Below the pieces are notes generated by a model, which saw nothing but the letters and a program-made list of their open reading frames with translations, ran no database searches and was not told where the DNA came from. From positions 2,232,001 through 2,296,000 of the forward strand of contig NZ_CP113264.1 of the NCBI RefSeq assembly GCF_026642255.1: 64,000 bases of DNA, in the 5' to 3' direction. Each line of letters opens with the position of its first letter. Within the stretch, counting starts at the first letter, position 1. Positions 8,756 through 17,922 of the stretch are shown piece after piece. The DNA is from Streptomonospora nanhaiensis (GTDB lineage: Bacteria > Actinomycetota > Actinomycetes > Streptosporangiales > Streptosporangiaceae). The position numbers and the translations under genes were made by a program.

Positions 8756-9101
8756 GGTTGCTCCGTTCGGGTTGGACCAGGCAAATGAGGCGTAGGCGCA
8801 CGGGGACGACGGTGTCCGGATCGGGGGGTGTGCGGGTGAACGCGTGAACACGACGGAACCCCGAAGGGTCGCCTGTCAATCACCAACTGTAGTCAACTTC
8901 CGTAGCTCAGGGTTACCATCTGTTGTGGTTTCCGTGACTGTTTTCCCGGCTTCACAAGGCGTGGGGACAAATCAGGACAGAAAAAACACCGAGGTGACGG
9001 GGTTGTCCCGTGCACCTCGGTGATGTGAAGCGGTGGGGCCGGACGGGGTCCGGCGGCGCGGGCCGGTCACGGCGCGTCAGCGCCGTCCGGACCGCACCGG
9101 T
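8756..9101. other. Intergenic region upstream of SulP fusion
   Basis: Contains the leader of the SulP-carbonic anhydrase gene (right to left). Around 8875-8930 it has relatively AT-rich sequence with two TTGAC-like elements (TTGACT, TTGACA on the minus strand) that could be -35 boxes. The remainder holds the terminator at 8981-9022. No gene seen. Confidence 0.5.
8981..9022 (-). terminator. Intrinsic terminator of the repeat-tailed membrane protein gene
   Basis: On the minus strand CACCGAGGTG pairs perfectly with CACCTCGGTG, extended by ACGGG/CCCGT with one bulged base, and is followed by six Ts. This is one of only two hairpins in the window with a true T-run. Confidence 0.9.
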
Positions 9102-11513
9102 TCAGCGGAAGCGGCCGTCCTCGTACCCGCCCTCGTAACGCTCCTGGCCGTACCCCCGCTGGTCGTAGGGCTGCTCGGGCGGGTAGGGGCCCGGCGCCCC
9201 GGGACCGTCCGGCCGTCCCTCGTCGCCGTGCTGTTGCCACCCGTCCAGCGGCGGGTAGCCGCCGTAGTCGGGCTGCGACTGCTGTGGCTGCTGGGCCGGG
9301 TAGGAGCCGCCCAGCATCTCGGAGTAGCCGCTGCCCGGACCGCCGGGGCCGGACGGCCGCCCGAACCGGTCCCCCTGGTCCTGGTAGCCGCCGTAGCCCG
9401 GCGGGACCTCGCCGCGCAGCTGCTCGGCGGGATAGCCGCCCGTGGGCGGGAGCGGGGGGTAGCCCTGCGGGCCGCCCGGGTACGGAGTGCCGTCCTGTCC
9501 GCCCGGGTGTCCGGGGTGGCCGACGGGTCCGCCGTTGAAGGGGGAGGGCACGCCGGGCGCCGGAGCCTCCCGCTCGGGTCCGGCATGGGAGCCGGGCGCC
9601 GCCGGTCCGCCGGCGGATCCGGGGCCTCCCGGCAGCCCGGGGCCGCCGCCCTGCACGCCGGGAACGGTGGGCGCGCTCGGGGAGCCGAACGTGCCGCCGC
9701 TCTCACCCCACAGGGGGGTGTTGCCGTCGGGGTAGGAGGGGCGCTGGTGGTTGCCGGTGTCGTAGGAGGACCGTGTGTGGTTGCCGGTGTCGTAGCCGGA
9801 GCGGGTGAAGGAGTCGGTGTCGTAGGAGGGGCGGGTGTGGGTGCCGGTGTCGTAGGAGGGGCGGGTGTGGGTGCCGGTGTCGAACTCGGGGAGTCCGGTG
9901 CCCGCGTGGTCCCCCCGGGTGTGGTTGCCGGTGTCGTAGGAGGGCCGCGTGTGGGTGCCCGTGTCGTAGCCGGGGAGTCCGGTGCCCGCGTGGTCCCCCC
10001 GTGTGTGGGTGCCGGTGTCGTAGTCGGATCGGGTGAAGGAGTCGGTGTCGTAGGAGGGGCGGGTGTGGGTGCCGGTGTCGAACTCGGGGAGTCCGGTGCC
10101 CGCGTGGTCCCCCCGGGTGTGGTTGCCGGTGTCGTAGGAGGGCCGCGTGTGGGTGCCCGTGTCGTAGCCGGGGAGCCCGGTGCCCGCGTGGTCCCCCCGT
10201 GTGTGGGTGCCGGTGTCGTAGTCGGATCGGGTGAAGGAGTCGGTGTCGTAGCCGCCCTCGGACCGGGGGGCCGCCGGGTAGCCGCCGCCCAGGGGGTCCG
10301 CGGAGCCGCTCCCGCCGAACGGGGGCGTCGTCGCGCCGGACCCGGGGGAGGAGGGGCCGCCGTAACCGAAGTCGGAGCGCTGGTGTGCGCCGGTGTCCAT
10401 GCTGGACCATATCGGCGAGTCGACGTCGGAGCCGTGCGCCGGGGTCGTGGCCCGGAACCCCGGGGAGAGCGGGTCGCTCGCGGCCGGGCTCTCCGGGCGG
10501 CCCGCGCCCTGGTGGTCCGACCGGCCCGGCGAGGCGCCGCCGTAGGACGGGAGGCCGCCGAGCGGGGAGCCGGTCCCCGGCGCCGGGCCGGAACCGCCGA
10601 GCGGGTCGCGCGAGTCCGGGGTTCCCAGGGGGGAGGGGCCCGCCAGGGGGTCGGTCCGCGGCTGGGAGTAGGAGGCCCCGGGCGTCCACGAGCCCGAGCC
10701 GAGCGGGTCGTCGTCCCGGGGGGCGGAGGCCGCGGGTGCGGCGTGCTGTGCCGGGGGCAGGCCCTGCGCGGGCGCGGCCCCCTGGGGCGAGGTGAGGGCG
10801 GAGCGCTCCGGACGCGGCGGGAGCGCGCGCTCGTCCGGGCCGAGCGGGTCCGGCCCGGCCGCGCCGGACTGTCCGTGCCTGCCGGACCGCCCCGCCGGCT
10901 CGTCCGGCTGGGGGGAGGCCTGCTCCTGCCCCAGGCTCGCCAGCATCGCCAGGTCGGCGGAGGGGCCGCCGGCCCCGGTCGCCGCGGGCAGGATCGTGGT
11001 CGCCCCGGGGGGACCGGTCTCCTCCTCGAAGTCCTCGTACCCGTCGTCGTAGTCGTCTTCCTCGTACTCGTACGCGGTGACGCTGGGGCTCCGGTCCTCG
11101 CGGTCGCCGCGGCGGCCGCGGGGCTCCGAGGAGCGCTGGGCCGGGCCGTCCTCGCTCAGGCTGGACCAGAAGTCGTTGTCGGACAGGCCGTCCGCGTCGT
11201 CATCGTCGTCCCAGTCGACCTCGCGCTTGCGCCGGCCCTTGGAGCGCCTCTCCGACCGGCCGCCGCCGTCCTGGTGCCCGCGGCGGGACCGCCCGCGCGG
11301 TGCGGGTTCCTCGTCGCCGCGGTCCTCGGGGAGGTCGCGTTCCTGTGCGCGGTCGGGGTCGCGACCGGAGTCCTCGGTGTCGTCGTACTCGTATTCGTCG
11401 TCGTAGTCGTCCTCGCGGGAGCCGACGCTCAGAGCGCGCATGCCCAGCAGGAGCAGGACGAGCACGGCGAGCACGACGATGACGGCGATGATGATGATGA
11501 CGGTGACGGTCAT
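9102..11513 (-). CDS. Single-pass membrane protein with long repeat-rich disordered tail
   Basis: 803 residues. The N-terminus (about residues 3-25) is a single hydrophobic helix without a cleavage site. An acidic Asp/Tyr/Glu-rich stretch (EDDYDDEYEYDD) and alternating basic and acidic low-complexity sequence follow. After that come DPL-containing repeats, then 14 consecutive decapeptide units of consensus [YF]DTG[TN]HTRxx between about residues 420 and 600, then a Gly/Pro/Tyr/Gln-rich tail. No enzymatic domain is seen. The repeat block contains a 198-bp tandem duplication (see repeat entry). A protein anchored at the membrane with a long, probably cytoplasmic, Tyr/Pro/Gln tail could be a scaffold or condensate-type protein, but this is inference. 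Closed by a strong intrinsic terminator. Confidence 0.85.
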   Translation of the reverse strand: MTVTVIIIIAVIVVLAVLVLLLLGMRALSVGSREDDYDDEYEYDDTEDSGRDPDRAQERDLPEDRGDEEPAPRGRSRRGHQDGGGRSERRSKGRRKREVDWDDDDDADGLSDNDFWSSLSEDGPAQRSSEPRGRRGDREDRSPSVTAYEYEEDDYDDGYEDFEEETGPPGATTILPAATGAGGPSADLAMLASLGQEQASPQPDEPAGRSGRHGQSGAAGPDPLGPDERALPPRPERSALTSPQGAAPAQGLPPAQHAAPAASAPRDDDPLGSGSWTPGASYSQPRTDPLAGPSPLGTPDSRDPLGGSGPAPGTGSPLGGLPSYGGASPGRSDHQGAGRPESPAASDPLSPGFRATTPAHGSDVDSPIWSSMDTGAHQRSDFGYGGPSSPGSGATTPPFGGSGSADPLGGGYPAAPRSEGGYDTDSFTRSDYDTGTHTRGDHAGTGLPGYDTGTHTRPSYDTGNHTRGDHAGTGLPEFDTGTHTRPSYDTDSFTRSDYDTGTHTRGDHAGTGLPGYDTGTHTRPSYDTGNHTRGDHAGTGLPEFDTGTHTRPSYDTGTHTRPSYDTDSFTRSGYDTGNHTRSSYDTGNHQRPSYPDGNTPLWGESGGTFGSPSAPTVPGVQGGGPGLPGGPGSAGGPAAPGSHAGPEREAPAPGVPSPFNGGPVGHPGHPGGQDGTPYPGGPQGYPPLPPTGGYPAEQLRGEVPPGYGGYQDQGDRFGRPSGPGGPGSGYSEMLGGSYPAQQPQQSQPDYGGYPPLDGWQQHGDEGRPDGPGAPGPYPPEQPYDQRGYGQERYEGGYEDGRFR
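9740..10260 (-). repeat. Coding decapeptide repeats with 198-bp tandem duplication
   Basis: About fourteen 30-bp units encode YDTGTHTRPS, YDTGNHTRGD, YDTDSFTRSD and FDTGTHTRPS variants, some separated by the spacer HAGTGLP. Two blocks of 198 bp (66 codons, roughly 9848-10045 and 10046-10251) are nearly identical at DNA level; one visible difference is the synonymous AGTCCG/AGCCCG change. Frame is preserved throughout. Confidence 0.9.
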
Positions 11514-11867
11514 GGTCTACGCACTACCTTGGGGAGGTCGGCCGCGCCCGGGTCGCACCGGGGACCGGAGTGTCGGGAACCGGCCGGGGATGTGCGGCGG
11601 CCGCCTGGTTCCGTGATGGCCCGGTCTGTCCGACCTGCGTGGCACGAGGGGTGCAGGTGGTCCGGTGCGGTTCCAGGTCGGTGCGCCGCGCGGCGAGTGG
11701 ACGGGAATCGGTCATCTGAAATGGGGCGAGGGGCACTGCCCCACTGTATGCGCTGTCGCGCCCCGTGTGCAGAGGGCGACGGATGCTTCCTGGGCGGATC
11801 CCCGTGGCCCCGGTTTCCCGTGGCCACGGGGATCCGGGGCGCCGGAGAGGATCTCCTATGGCCTATG
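11514..11867. other. Intergenic region between repeat protein gene and PEBP lipoprotein gene
   Basis: Holds the terminator of the PEBP gene (11796-11835) and, further left, a small hairpin GGGGC-ACT-GCCCC... at about 11730-11742. The promoter of the repeat protein gene should lie in the left half, but no convincing -35/-10 pair is visible. No gene supported. Confidence 0.5.
11796..11835 (-). terminator. Hairpin terminator downstream of PEBP lipoprotein gene
   Basis: Perfect 14-bp stem GGATCCCCGTGGCC (11796-11809) with GGCCACGGGGATCC (11822-11835), 12-base loop, 33 bases beyond the stop codon. No T-run, as usual for actinobacterial terminators. Confidence 0.75.
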
Positions 11868-12503
11868 TCACCCGGCGTTGGTCGTGACCAGGGACCCGCG
11901 GGCGACGGCCTGGTCGGCGATGGCGTCCAGGGCCGCGTCCAGCGACGCGCCCTCCGGCAGGTCCAGCGGGTTCGCCAGCGCGTACACGGTGAACCTGTAC
12001 TCGTACGACGCCTCCGGTTCCGGGCACGGCGCCCCGTACTCCGCGACGCCCTGGGAGTTCTGCCCCTGCTTGGCGTCGGCCGGAACGCTGTTCTGCCGCA
12101 GCTCCACCAGCTGCGGGTCCAGGTCGTAGACCACCCAGAACACCTGGGCCACCTGGGGGTCGTCGACCACCAGGGCGATGGAGCCCGCCTCGTCGGGCAG
12201 CCCCGACCAGCTCAGCGGCGGCGAGGACGCCTCCTGCGCCTCCTGCTCCCCACCGTCCGCCGAAGCGCCGTCCGAGGCCCCCTCGCAGGTGTAGGCCGCC
12301 GGAAGCGGCTGCCCCTCCTGCATCAGGGGGCTGGTGACGTTGATGTCGTCGGGCATGTCACCGTTCTGCCCCGGGGCGAGGATGCCGCAACCCGTGGTCA
12401 GGACCAGTGCGGCCCCCGCCGCCACCGCGCCCGCGAGCGCTGCGGGGGACGTGCGGGCCGTGCGCGCACCGGTGGACCGGGGGGAGGGGAGGGCCGGGAA
12501 CAA
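11868..12503 (-). CDS. PEBP/YbhB-YbcL family lipoprotein (Raf-kinase-inhibitor-like)
   Basis: 211 residues from TTG 12503. This start is chosen because CAGGAG lies six bases upstream and it gives a proper lipoprotein signal: arginines, a hydrophobic AALAGAVAAGAALVL stretch, then lipobox LTTGC. The longer frame to 12617 would bury the signal. The mature part is the PEBP fold, with DDPQVAQVFWVVYDLDP and YGAPCPEPEASYEYRFTVYA corresponding to the ligand-pocket motifs. Bacterial PEBPs are cytoplasmic or surface proteins of uncertain role; here the protein should be membrane-anchored outside. A -10-like TAGGGT (minus strand, 12646-12651) may be its promoter. Confidence 0.88.
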   Translation of the reverse strand: MFPALPSPRSTGARTARTSPAALAGAVAAGAALVLTTGCGILAPGQNGDMPDDINVTSPLMQEGQPLPAAYTCEGASDGASADGGEQEAQEASSPPLSWSGLPDEAGSIALVVDDPQVAQVFWVVYDLDPQLVELRQNSVPADAKQGQNSQGVAEYGAPCPEPEASYEYRFTVYALANPLDLPEGASLDAALDAIADQAVARGSLVTTNAG

Positions 12504-12771
12504 TGGGAACTCCTGCTGGACTTTCGGGCCGTGGAGGCGGGACTCGCTGTGGACCGGCACGGCGTCGGGAGGACACCCGGCGCCGGGCTCGGGGAGGGAA
12601 CGCGGGGGAGCCGCCACAGGGCTCCGGCGACACGTTCCTGAGCGAACCCTACTGTGGTCAGGCGGGCGTTCGGGCGGCCGTCCCGGCCCGCGGCCCGCCC
12701 GCGGGCCCGGGAGCGGGCCCGCCGGAGCACGGCTCCGCGCACTCCCCGGCCGGATCGGTGATCATGGGTCG

Positions 12772-15700
12772 GTGCGGTTCTCCATCCTTGGGCCCCTCCT
12801 GGTGCACGACGCGACCGGAAGGCCCGTCACCATCGGCGGCGCGCGGCTGCGCGTCCTCCTCTGCCTCCTCCTGCTCCGCGCCGGGCGGCGCGTGCCCGTC
12901 GAACAGCTCGTCGACGGCATCTGGGCGGGCGACCCCCCGGCCTCGGCGGGCAACGCCCTCCAGGCGCTCGTCTCCCGCCTGCGCCGGGCCCTGGGCACAG
13001 GCGCCGCCGTCGACGGCGACGGCACGGGCTACCGGCTGGACGTCGACCCCGGACAGGTCGACCTCGACCGCTTCGAGGACCTGGCCGCGAAGGGCAGGGC
13101 CCGCCTCGCCGCAGGTCGGCCCGCCGACGCCGAACGGGACCTGGGCGCGGCGCTCGCCCTGTGGCGGGGGCCGGCGCTGTCCGACCTGACCGCGCACGGC
13201 ATCGCCGAGGACATCGCGCTGGGCCTGGCCGAGACCCACCGGTCCGCGGCCGAGGACCACCTGGCGGCCCGCGCCGACCTCGGCCACCACGCCGAGATCC
13301 TGCCCCGCGTCGAGGCGCTCGCCCGGCGCGAGCCGGACCGAGAGCGCCCCGTCGAGCTGCTCATGCGGGTGCTGGCCGCGACCGGGCGCACGGCGGACGC
13401 CCTGGCCGCCTACGAGCGCTTCCGCGGCCGCCTCGCCGACAACCTGGGCCTGGACCCCTCGCCCCAGCTGCGCGACACCCACCTGCGGCTGCTGCGCGGC
13501 GAGTTCGACGCGCCCTCCCCCGAGCCCGCGACCCCGCCGAACCTGCACCTGCCCGCCACCCTGACCGGTTTCGTGCCGCGCGACACCGAGCTGGGGACCG
13601 CCGTGGGCCTCCTCACCACCGGGCGCCTGGTCACCCTGACCGGGCCCGGCGGGGCGGGGAAGACGCGCCTGGCGATCGAGGCCGCCACCGCCCTGGCCGC
13701 ACGCGCTCCGCACCTGCTCGCCCGGGGAGGCTGGTTCGTCGAACTCGCGTCCAGGTCCGGCGCCGACGTCCCGGACGCCCTGGCCGGCGCCCTGGGACTG
13801 CGCGAGTACGCCATGCTCCGGGCGGCGTCCTCCCGGGCTCCGGTCCCCCCGCTGGAACGGGTCGTCTCCCACATCGGCGACCGTCCCGCGCTCATCGTGC
13901 TCGACAACTGCGAGCACCTCGTCGAGGACGTGGCCAGGGCCGTGGAGCCCCTTCTCGCCCGCTGCCCCCGCCTGCGCGTCCTGACCACCTCCCGCGAACC
14001 CCTCGGCGTCCCGGGCGAACAGCTCATGCCCGTGCCCTCCCTGGCGCTGCCGCCCGAGGGCGCCGACGCCGCGAAGGCCGTCACCTACCCCTCCGTCGCC
14101 CTGTTCGCCGAGCGGGCCGCCTCGGTGCGCCCCGGCTTCGCCGTCACGCCCGGCAACGTCGCCCACGTCGTCCGCGTGGCGCGGGAGCTGGACGGCATGC
14201 CCCTCGCCCTGGAGCTGGCCGCCGCCAGGCTGCGCTCCATGACCGCCGCCCAGCTCGCCGAGAGGCTGTCCGACCGTTTCCGGCTGCTCACCGGGGGCAG
14301 CCGGGGCGCGCTGCCGCGCCACCGCACGCTGAGGGCCGTCGTCGACTGGAGCTGGGAACTCCTCGACGAACCCGAGCGGCGCCTGCTGCGGCGCCTGTCG
14401 GTCTTCGCCGGCGGCGCGACCCTGGAGGCCGTCGAGCGGATCTGCGCCGACCCCGCACCGGGCCCCGGCACGGAGGGGCGGGTGGACGGCCGGGACGTGT
14501 GGACCGTCCTGTTCTCCCTGGTGGACAAGTCGCTCGTGATCGCCGAGAACCCCGTCGGCGACGACGCCCCGCCCCGCTACCGGCAGCTGGAGACCGTCCG
14601 CGCCTACGCCGCCGAGAGGCTGGCCCTCAGCGGGGAGGAGGTGCGCGTGCGCGACACCCACGCGCGCCACGTCCGCGACCTGTGGCGCGCGGCGGACCCG
14701 CTCCTGCGCGGGCGGCGCCAGGGCGAACTGCTCGCGCGCCTGGCCCCCGAGTCCGCGGACCATGACGCGGCGGTGCGGTGGGCGGTGGAGCGCGCGGACG
14801 CCGGGCTCGCCCTGGACCTGGTCGAGCACACCCAGTGGTACTGGACCCTGGGAGGGTCCTGGCGCCGGCTGGTCCGCTGGTCGGAGGCGGTCCTGGACAT
14901 GCTCGGCGGCCGCGTCCCCGAGGGCAGGGCCGTCGCCTACGCCAGCTGCCTGTTCCACCGGGCGGGCGACGGTTCGACGCACCACGCCACGGTGGAGGCG
15001 GCCATCAGGGAGGTCGAGGAGGTCGTCGCGGCGTCGGGCGGGCGGGTCGAGCGCCATCCCGTGCTCGTCCACTGCCTGCTGTACAGGGCGATGCTCCAGG
15101 GGCGGTCCGGTGACGCCTACGAGCGCCTGGCCGCGGCCCTGGACCAGCCCGACCCCTGGATGCGCGCGATGGTGCGCGTCCTGCTGTCCCTGCTCGACGC
15201 CGTCACCGGCCACACCGGGGAGTCCGCGGACAAGGCGGAGGCCGCACTGGAGGAGTTCCGTGCCTGCGGCGACGCCTGGGGCGCGTGCCAGGCGCTCGCC
15301 CAGCTGGTGGACGTGTACCGCTTCGAGGACCTCGAACGCTGCCGCGAGCTGCTGACCGACGGGATGCGGCTGGCCTCGGAGTCGGGCCTGACGGGGATGG
15401 CGGCGGTGTTCCGGGTCCGACGGGCCCAGACCCTCACCGACCTCGGGGAGCTGGATGCGGCCCGCCGGGACCTGGGGGCGCTGTCCGACTTCGAGGACCC
15501 GGTCCAGGACGAGCACAGGGTGTTGCTGTCGCTGGCGGAGGCGCACTGGCTCGGCGAGGCAGGGGAGCTGGAGCGCGCCCGCGAGGTCGTCGACCGGATG
15601 CGGCAGGAGCTGAGCGGCCTGGGCGGGTTCTCACCGGTCTACCTGGAGGGGGGCCTGGGGGCCATGTCCGCGCTCCTGCACTGGAAGGCCGGAGAGCGGG

Positions 15701-16053
15701 AGGCGGCCTGGCGGGACATCGGCCGCGCGTGGTGGACGGCCTCCCACGGGCTGCGCCCCGTCTGCGCGGAGATCCTGGACGTCTTCGCGATGATGCTGGC
15801 GGGGGAGGAACCGCGCCGGGCGGCCCGCATGCTCGGGTACGCCGAGGGGCTGCGCGGCGTCCCCGACCGCACCACCCCGTTCGTGGTGCGGGCGCGGGAG
15901 CGGGTGCGCGCGGAGCTGGGCGGGGCCGCGTACGAACGGCTGGCCGCGGAGGCGAGGGGCACGGACGAGGACGAGGTCCTGGCGGGTGTGGGCGAGTGGC
16001 TGGCCCCGCTCGTGCCCGACCACAGGCCGGGGAACCGGCGCTCCGGCCGGTGA
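12772..16053 (+). CDS. AfsR/BTAD-type transcriptional regulator with NTPase domain
   Basis: 1093 residues from GTG 12772. N-terminal about 90 residues are an OmpR-like winged helix. A bacterial transcriptional activation domain (BTAD) runs to about 245. Then comes an NB-ARC/STAND-type ATPase with Walker A GPGGAGKT near 290-297, a Walker B-like ALIVLDNCEH segment and MPLALELAAARL in the sensor region. A long alpha-helical TPR-like C-terminus follows. STAND regulators of this kind bind DNA when nucleotide and a signal are sensed. It is convergent with a DrrAB-like exporter pair, which could be a target. No ribosome site is clear and the start is inferred from the conserved VRFSILGPLLV beginning. 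Confidence 0.88.
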   Translation: MRFSILGPLLVHDATGRPVTIGGARLRVLLCLLLLRAGRRVPVEQLVDGIWAGDPPASAGNALQALVSRLRRALGTGAAVDGDGTGYRLDVDPGQVDLDRFEDLAAKGRARLAAGRPADAERDLGAALALWRGPALSDLTAHGIAEDIALGLAETHRSAAEDHLAARADLGHHAEILPRVEALARREPDRERPVELLMRVLAATGRTADALAAYERFRGRLADNLGLDPSPQLRDTHLRLLRGEFDAPSPEPATPPNLHLPATLTGFVPRDTELGTAVGLLTTGRLVTLTGPGGAGKTRLAIEAATALAARAPHLLARGGWFVELASRSGADVPDALAGALGLREYAMLRAASSRAPVPPLERVVSHIGDRPALIVLDNCEHLVEDVARAVEPLLARCPRLRVLTTSREPLGVPGEQLMPVPSLALPPEGADAAKAVTYPSVALFAERAASVRPGFAVTPGNVAHVVRVARELDGMPLALELAAARLRSMTAAQLAERLSDRFRLLTGGSRGALPRHRTLRAVVDWSWELLDEPERRLLRRLSVFAGGATLEAVERICADPAPGPGTEGRVDGRDVWTVLFSLVDKSLVIAENPVGDDAPPRYRQLETVRAYAAERLALSGEEVRVRDTHARHVRDLWRAADPLLRGRRQGELLARLAPESADHDAAVRWAVERADAGLALDLVEHTQWYWTLGGSWRRLVRWSEAVLDMLGGRVPEGRAVAYASCLFHRAGDGSTHHATVEAAIREVEEVVAASGGRVERHPVLVHCLLYRAMLQGRSGDAYERLAAALDQPDPWMRAMVRVLLSLLDAVTGHTGESADKAEAALEEFRACGDAWGACQALAQLVDVYRFEDLERCRELLTDGMRLASESGLTGMAAVFRVRRAQTLTDLGELDAARRDLGALSDFEDPVQDEHRVLLSLAEAHWLGEAGELERAREVVDRMRQELSGLGGFSPVYLEGGLGAMSALLHWKAGEREAAWRDIGRAWWTASHGLRPVCAEILDVFAMMLAGEEPRRAARMLGYAEGLRGVPDRTTPFVVRARERVRAELGGAAYERLAAEARGTDEDEVLAGVGEWLAPLVPDHRPGNRRSGR

Positions 16054-16074
16054 CCGGACGGGGGTCGGAGGGGC

Positions 16075-16105
16075 CGCGCCGCCCCCGGGGCCCGGGGGCG
16101 GCGCG
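16075..16105. terminator. Bidirectional hairpin between regulator and ABC exporter genes
   Basis: Perfect 14-bp stem CGCGCCGCCCCCGG / CCGGGGGCGGCGCG with a 3-base loop, 22 bases past the regulator's stop and 13 bases from the permease gene's end. Symmetric, no T-run. Confidence 0.8.
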
Positions 16106-16117
16106 ACGGGACGCCGC

Positions 16118-16951
16118 TCAGGTGCGGCGGCGGTACGCCCACACGGCGAGCGGGAAGAAGACCGCGGTGAAGATCGCGGACCACGCCACCGTCCACAGGA
16201 CCGGGCCCGTGGCGTCGCCCGTGCCGAGCATCAGGGCCCGCATGGCGTCGACGACGTGGGTGACCGGGTTGTTCGCGGCGACCGCCTGCAGCCAGCTGGG
16301 CATGTCCGCCGGGGCGACGAACGCCGAGCTGCTGAAGGTCAGCGGGAACATGAGGATCATCCCGAACGCCTGCACGGCCATCGGCGTGCGCACGATCATG
16401 CCGACGAAGGCCGACATCCAGCACAGCGCGAACGCGAACAGCAGCACCAGGCCGGCCGCCACGACCACGCCGACCACGCCGCCCTCGGGGCGGAAGCCGA
16501 TGAGCATGCCGACCAGGAGCACCATCACCACGGTGATCGTGTACCGGGCCAGGTCGCCGAGGATTGCGCCGGTGAGCGGGGCCGACCGGGCGATGGGCAG
16601 CGACCGGAACCGGTCGAAGATGCCCTTCTCCACGTCCTGGCTCAGTGAGAAGCCCGTGCCCAGCGTCGCGAAGATGACCGACTGCGCGATGATGCCGGGC
16701 ATCAGGAAGTCGCGGTAGGCCTGCCAGTCGCCCATCATCGCCTGCCCGAAGACGAAGACGAACAGGGTCACGAACATGACCGGCTGCAGTATCAGCCCCA
16801 AGACCTCCTCGGGGTTGGCCTTGATCTTCAGGACACTGCGCCAGGCCAGCTGGAGGCCGTTCCGGATCGTGCCCAGCGGCGTGATCCTCGCCGGGATCGC
16901 CGGGGCGCCCCCGGGCTCCGCGGCCCGGGTCCGGGTCGTCACGGTACTCAT
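16118..16951 (-). CDS. ABC-2 type transporter permease (DrrB-like)
   Basis: 277 residues. After a cytoplasmic N-terminus come six hydrophobic segments typical of ABC-2 permeases, with the family signature region LPIARSAPLTGAILGDL after the second helix. The ATG overlaps the stop of the upstream ATPase gene (ATGA), so the two are coupled and form one exporter. DrrB relatives export anthracyclines and other hydrophobic compounds; the substrate here is unknown. Confidence 0.93.
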   Translation of the reverse strand: MSTVTTRTRAAEPGGAPAIPARITPLGTIRNGLQLAWRSVLKIKANPEEVLGLILQPVMFVTLFVFVFGQAMMGDWQAYRDFLMPGIIAQSVIFATLGTGFSLSQDVEKGIFDRFRSLPIARSAPLTGAILGDLARYTITVVMVLLVGMLIGFRPEGGVVGVVVAAGLVLLFAFALCWMSAFVGMIVRTPMAVQAFGMILMFPLTFSSSAFVAPADMPSWLQAVAANNPVTHVVDAMRALMLGTGDATGPVLWTVAWSAIFTAVFFPLAVWAYRRRT

Positions 16952-17922
16952 GCTCTGGCCCCCTCGTCCGCGGACGCGTCCGCGGTCTCCTCTTCGGCGG
17001 TGTGCCCGGTCAGGGCGAGGAACACCTCGTCCAGGCTCGGCTTGCGCAGCGACAGCTCGGCGACCGCCACGCCCTGCTCGTCCAGGCGGCGCACCACCTC
17101 GGGCAGGACGCCCGAACTGGTGACCGGGACGCTGGCGAGCAGCCCGTCGGAGACGACGGGCGTGCTGGTGACCGCCTCGATGATCCTCGTCGCCAGGGAG
17201 ATCTGCCCGGGGTCCACCGTGCGCAGTTCGAGCACCTGGTTCCCGGCCCGGCTCTTGAGCTCCTCCGGGGTCCCCCTGCTGATCATCCGCCCGTGGTCGA
17301 GCACCATGAGGTCGTCGGCCAGCTGGTCGGCCTCCTCCAGGTACTGGGTGGTGAGCAGGACGGTCACGCCGTCGTCCACCAGCCCGCGCACGACGTCCCA
17401 CAGGCCGTTGCGGCTGTGCGGGTCCAGCCCGGTCGTGGGCTCGTCCAGGTACAGCAGGGCCGGGCGGCCGACCAGGCTCGCGGCCAGGTCGAGCCGTCGT
17501 CGCATGCCGCCCGAGTAGGTCTTGGCGGGGCGGTCCGCGGCGTCGGTGAGCTCGAAGCGCTCGAGCAGCTCCGCGGCGCGGGCCCGGGCGTCGGCCCCGC
17601 CGAAGCCCAGCAGGCGCGCGATGAGGAGCAGGTTCTGGGTGCCGGTCAGATCGGCGTCCACGGCCGCGTACTGGCCCGTCAGGCCGATGAGCCGGCGGAC
17701 CTCGTGCGGTTGGCGGACCACGTCGAAGCCGCCGACCTCGGCGTACCCGCCGTCGGGTCTGAGCAGGGTCGCCAGGATGCGCACCATCGTGGTCTTGCCG
17801 GACCCGTTGGGCCCCAGGACGCCGAGCACGGCCCCCGTCCTGGCCGTCAGGTCGACACCGTCCAGGGCGCGTTTGCCCTTGAACTGCTTGACCAGGCCCT
17901 CCGCGCGGATGGCGTCAGTCAT
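16948..17922 (-). CDS. ABC transporter ATP-binding protein (DrrA-like)
   Basis: 324 residues. Walker A GPNGSGKTT near residue 36, Q-loop GLTGQYAAV, signature YSGGMRRRL, Walker B LLYLDEPTTGLDP and H-loop all present. A C-terminal domain of about 90 residues (VTSSGVLPEVVRRLDEQG...) is characteristic of the daunorubicin-resistance DrrA family. First gene of a two-gene operon with the overlapping permease gene. The 142-bp gap to the divergent PH-domain gene holds the promoters. Confidence 0.94.
   Translation of the reverse strand: MTDAIRAEGLVKQFKGKRALDGVDLTARTGAVLGVLGPNGSGKTTMVRILATLLRPDGGYAEVGGFDVVRQPHEVRRLIGLTGQYAAVDADLTGTQNLLLIARLLGFGGADARARAAELLERFELTDAADRPAKTYSGGMRRRLDLAASLVGRPALLYLDEPTTGLDPHSRNGLWDVVRGLVDDGVTVLLTTQYLEEADQLADDLMVLDHGRMISRGTPEELKSRAGNQVLELRTVDPGQISLATRIIEAVTSTPVVSDGLLASVPVTSSGVLPEVVRRLDEQGVAVAELSLRKPSLDEVFLALTGHTAEEETADASADEGARA

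Noticed and set aside
9740..10260. Regular short repeats resembling a CRISPR array
   Set aside because: Units are in-frame, about 30 bp without unique spacers, and encode [YF]DTG decapeptides in an open reading frame with promoter-to-terminator context.
12658..15546. 962-codon antisense frame opposite the AfsR-like gene
   Set aside because: Translation is Gly/Arg/Pro/Val-rich without motifs; it mirrors the third-position GC bias of the real gene on the other strand.
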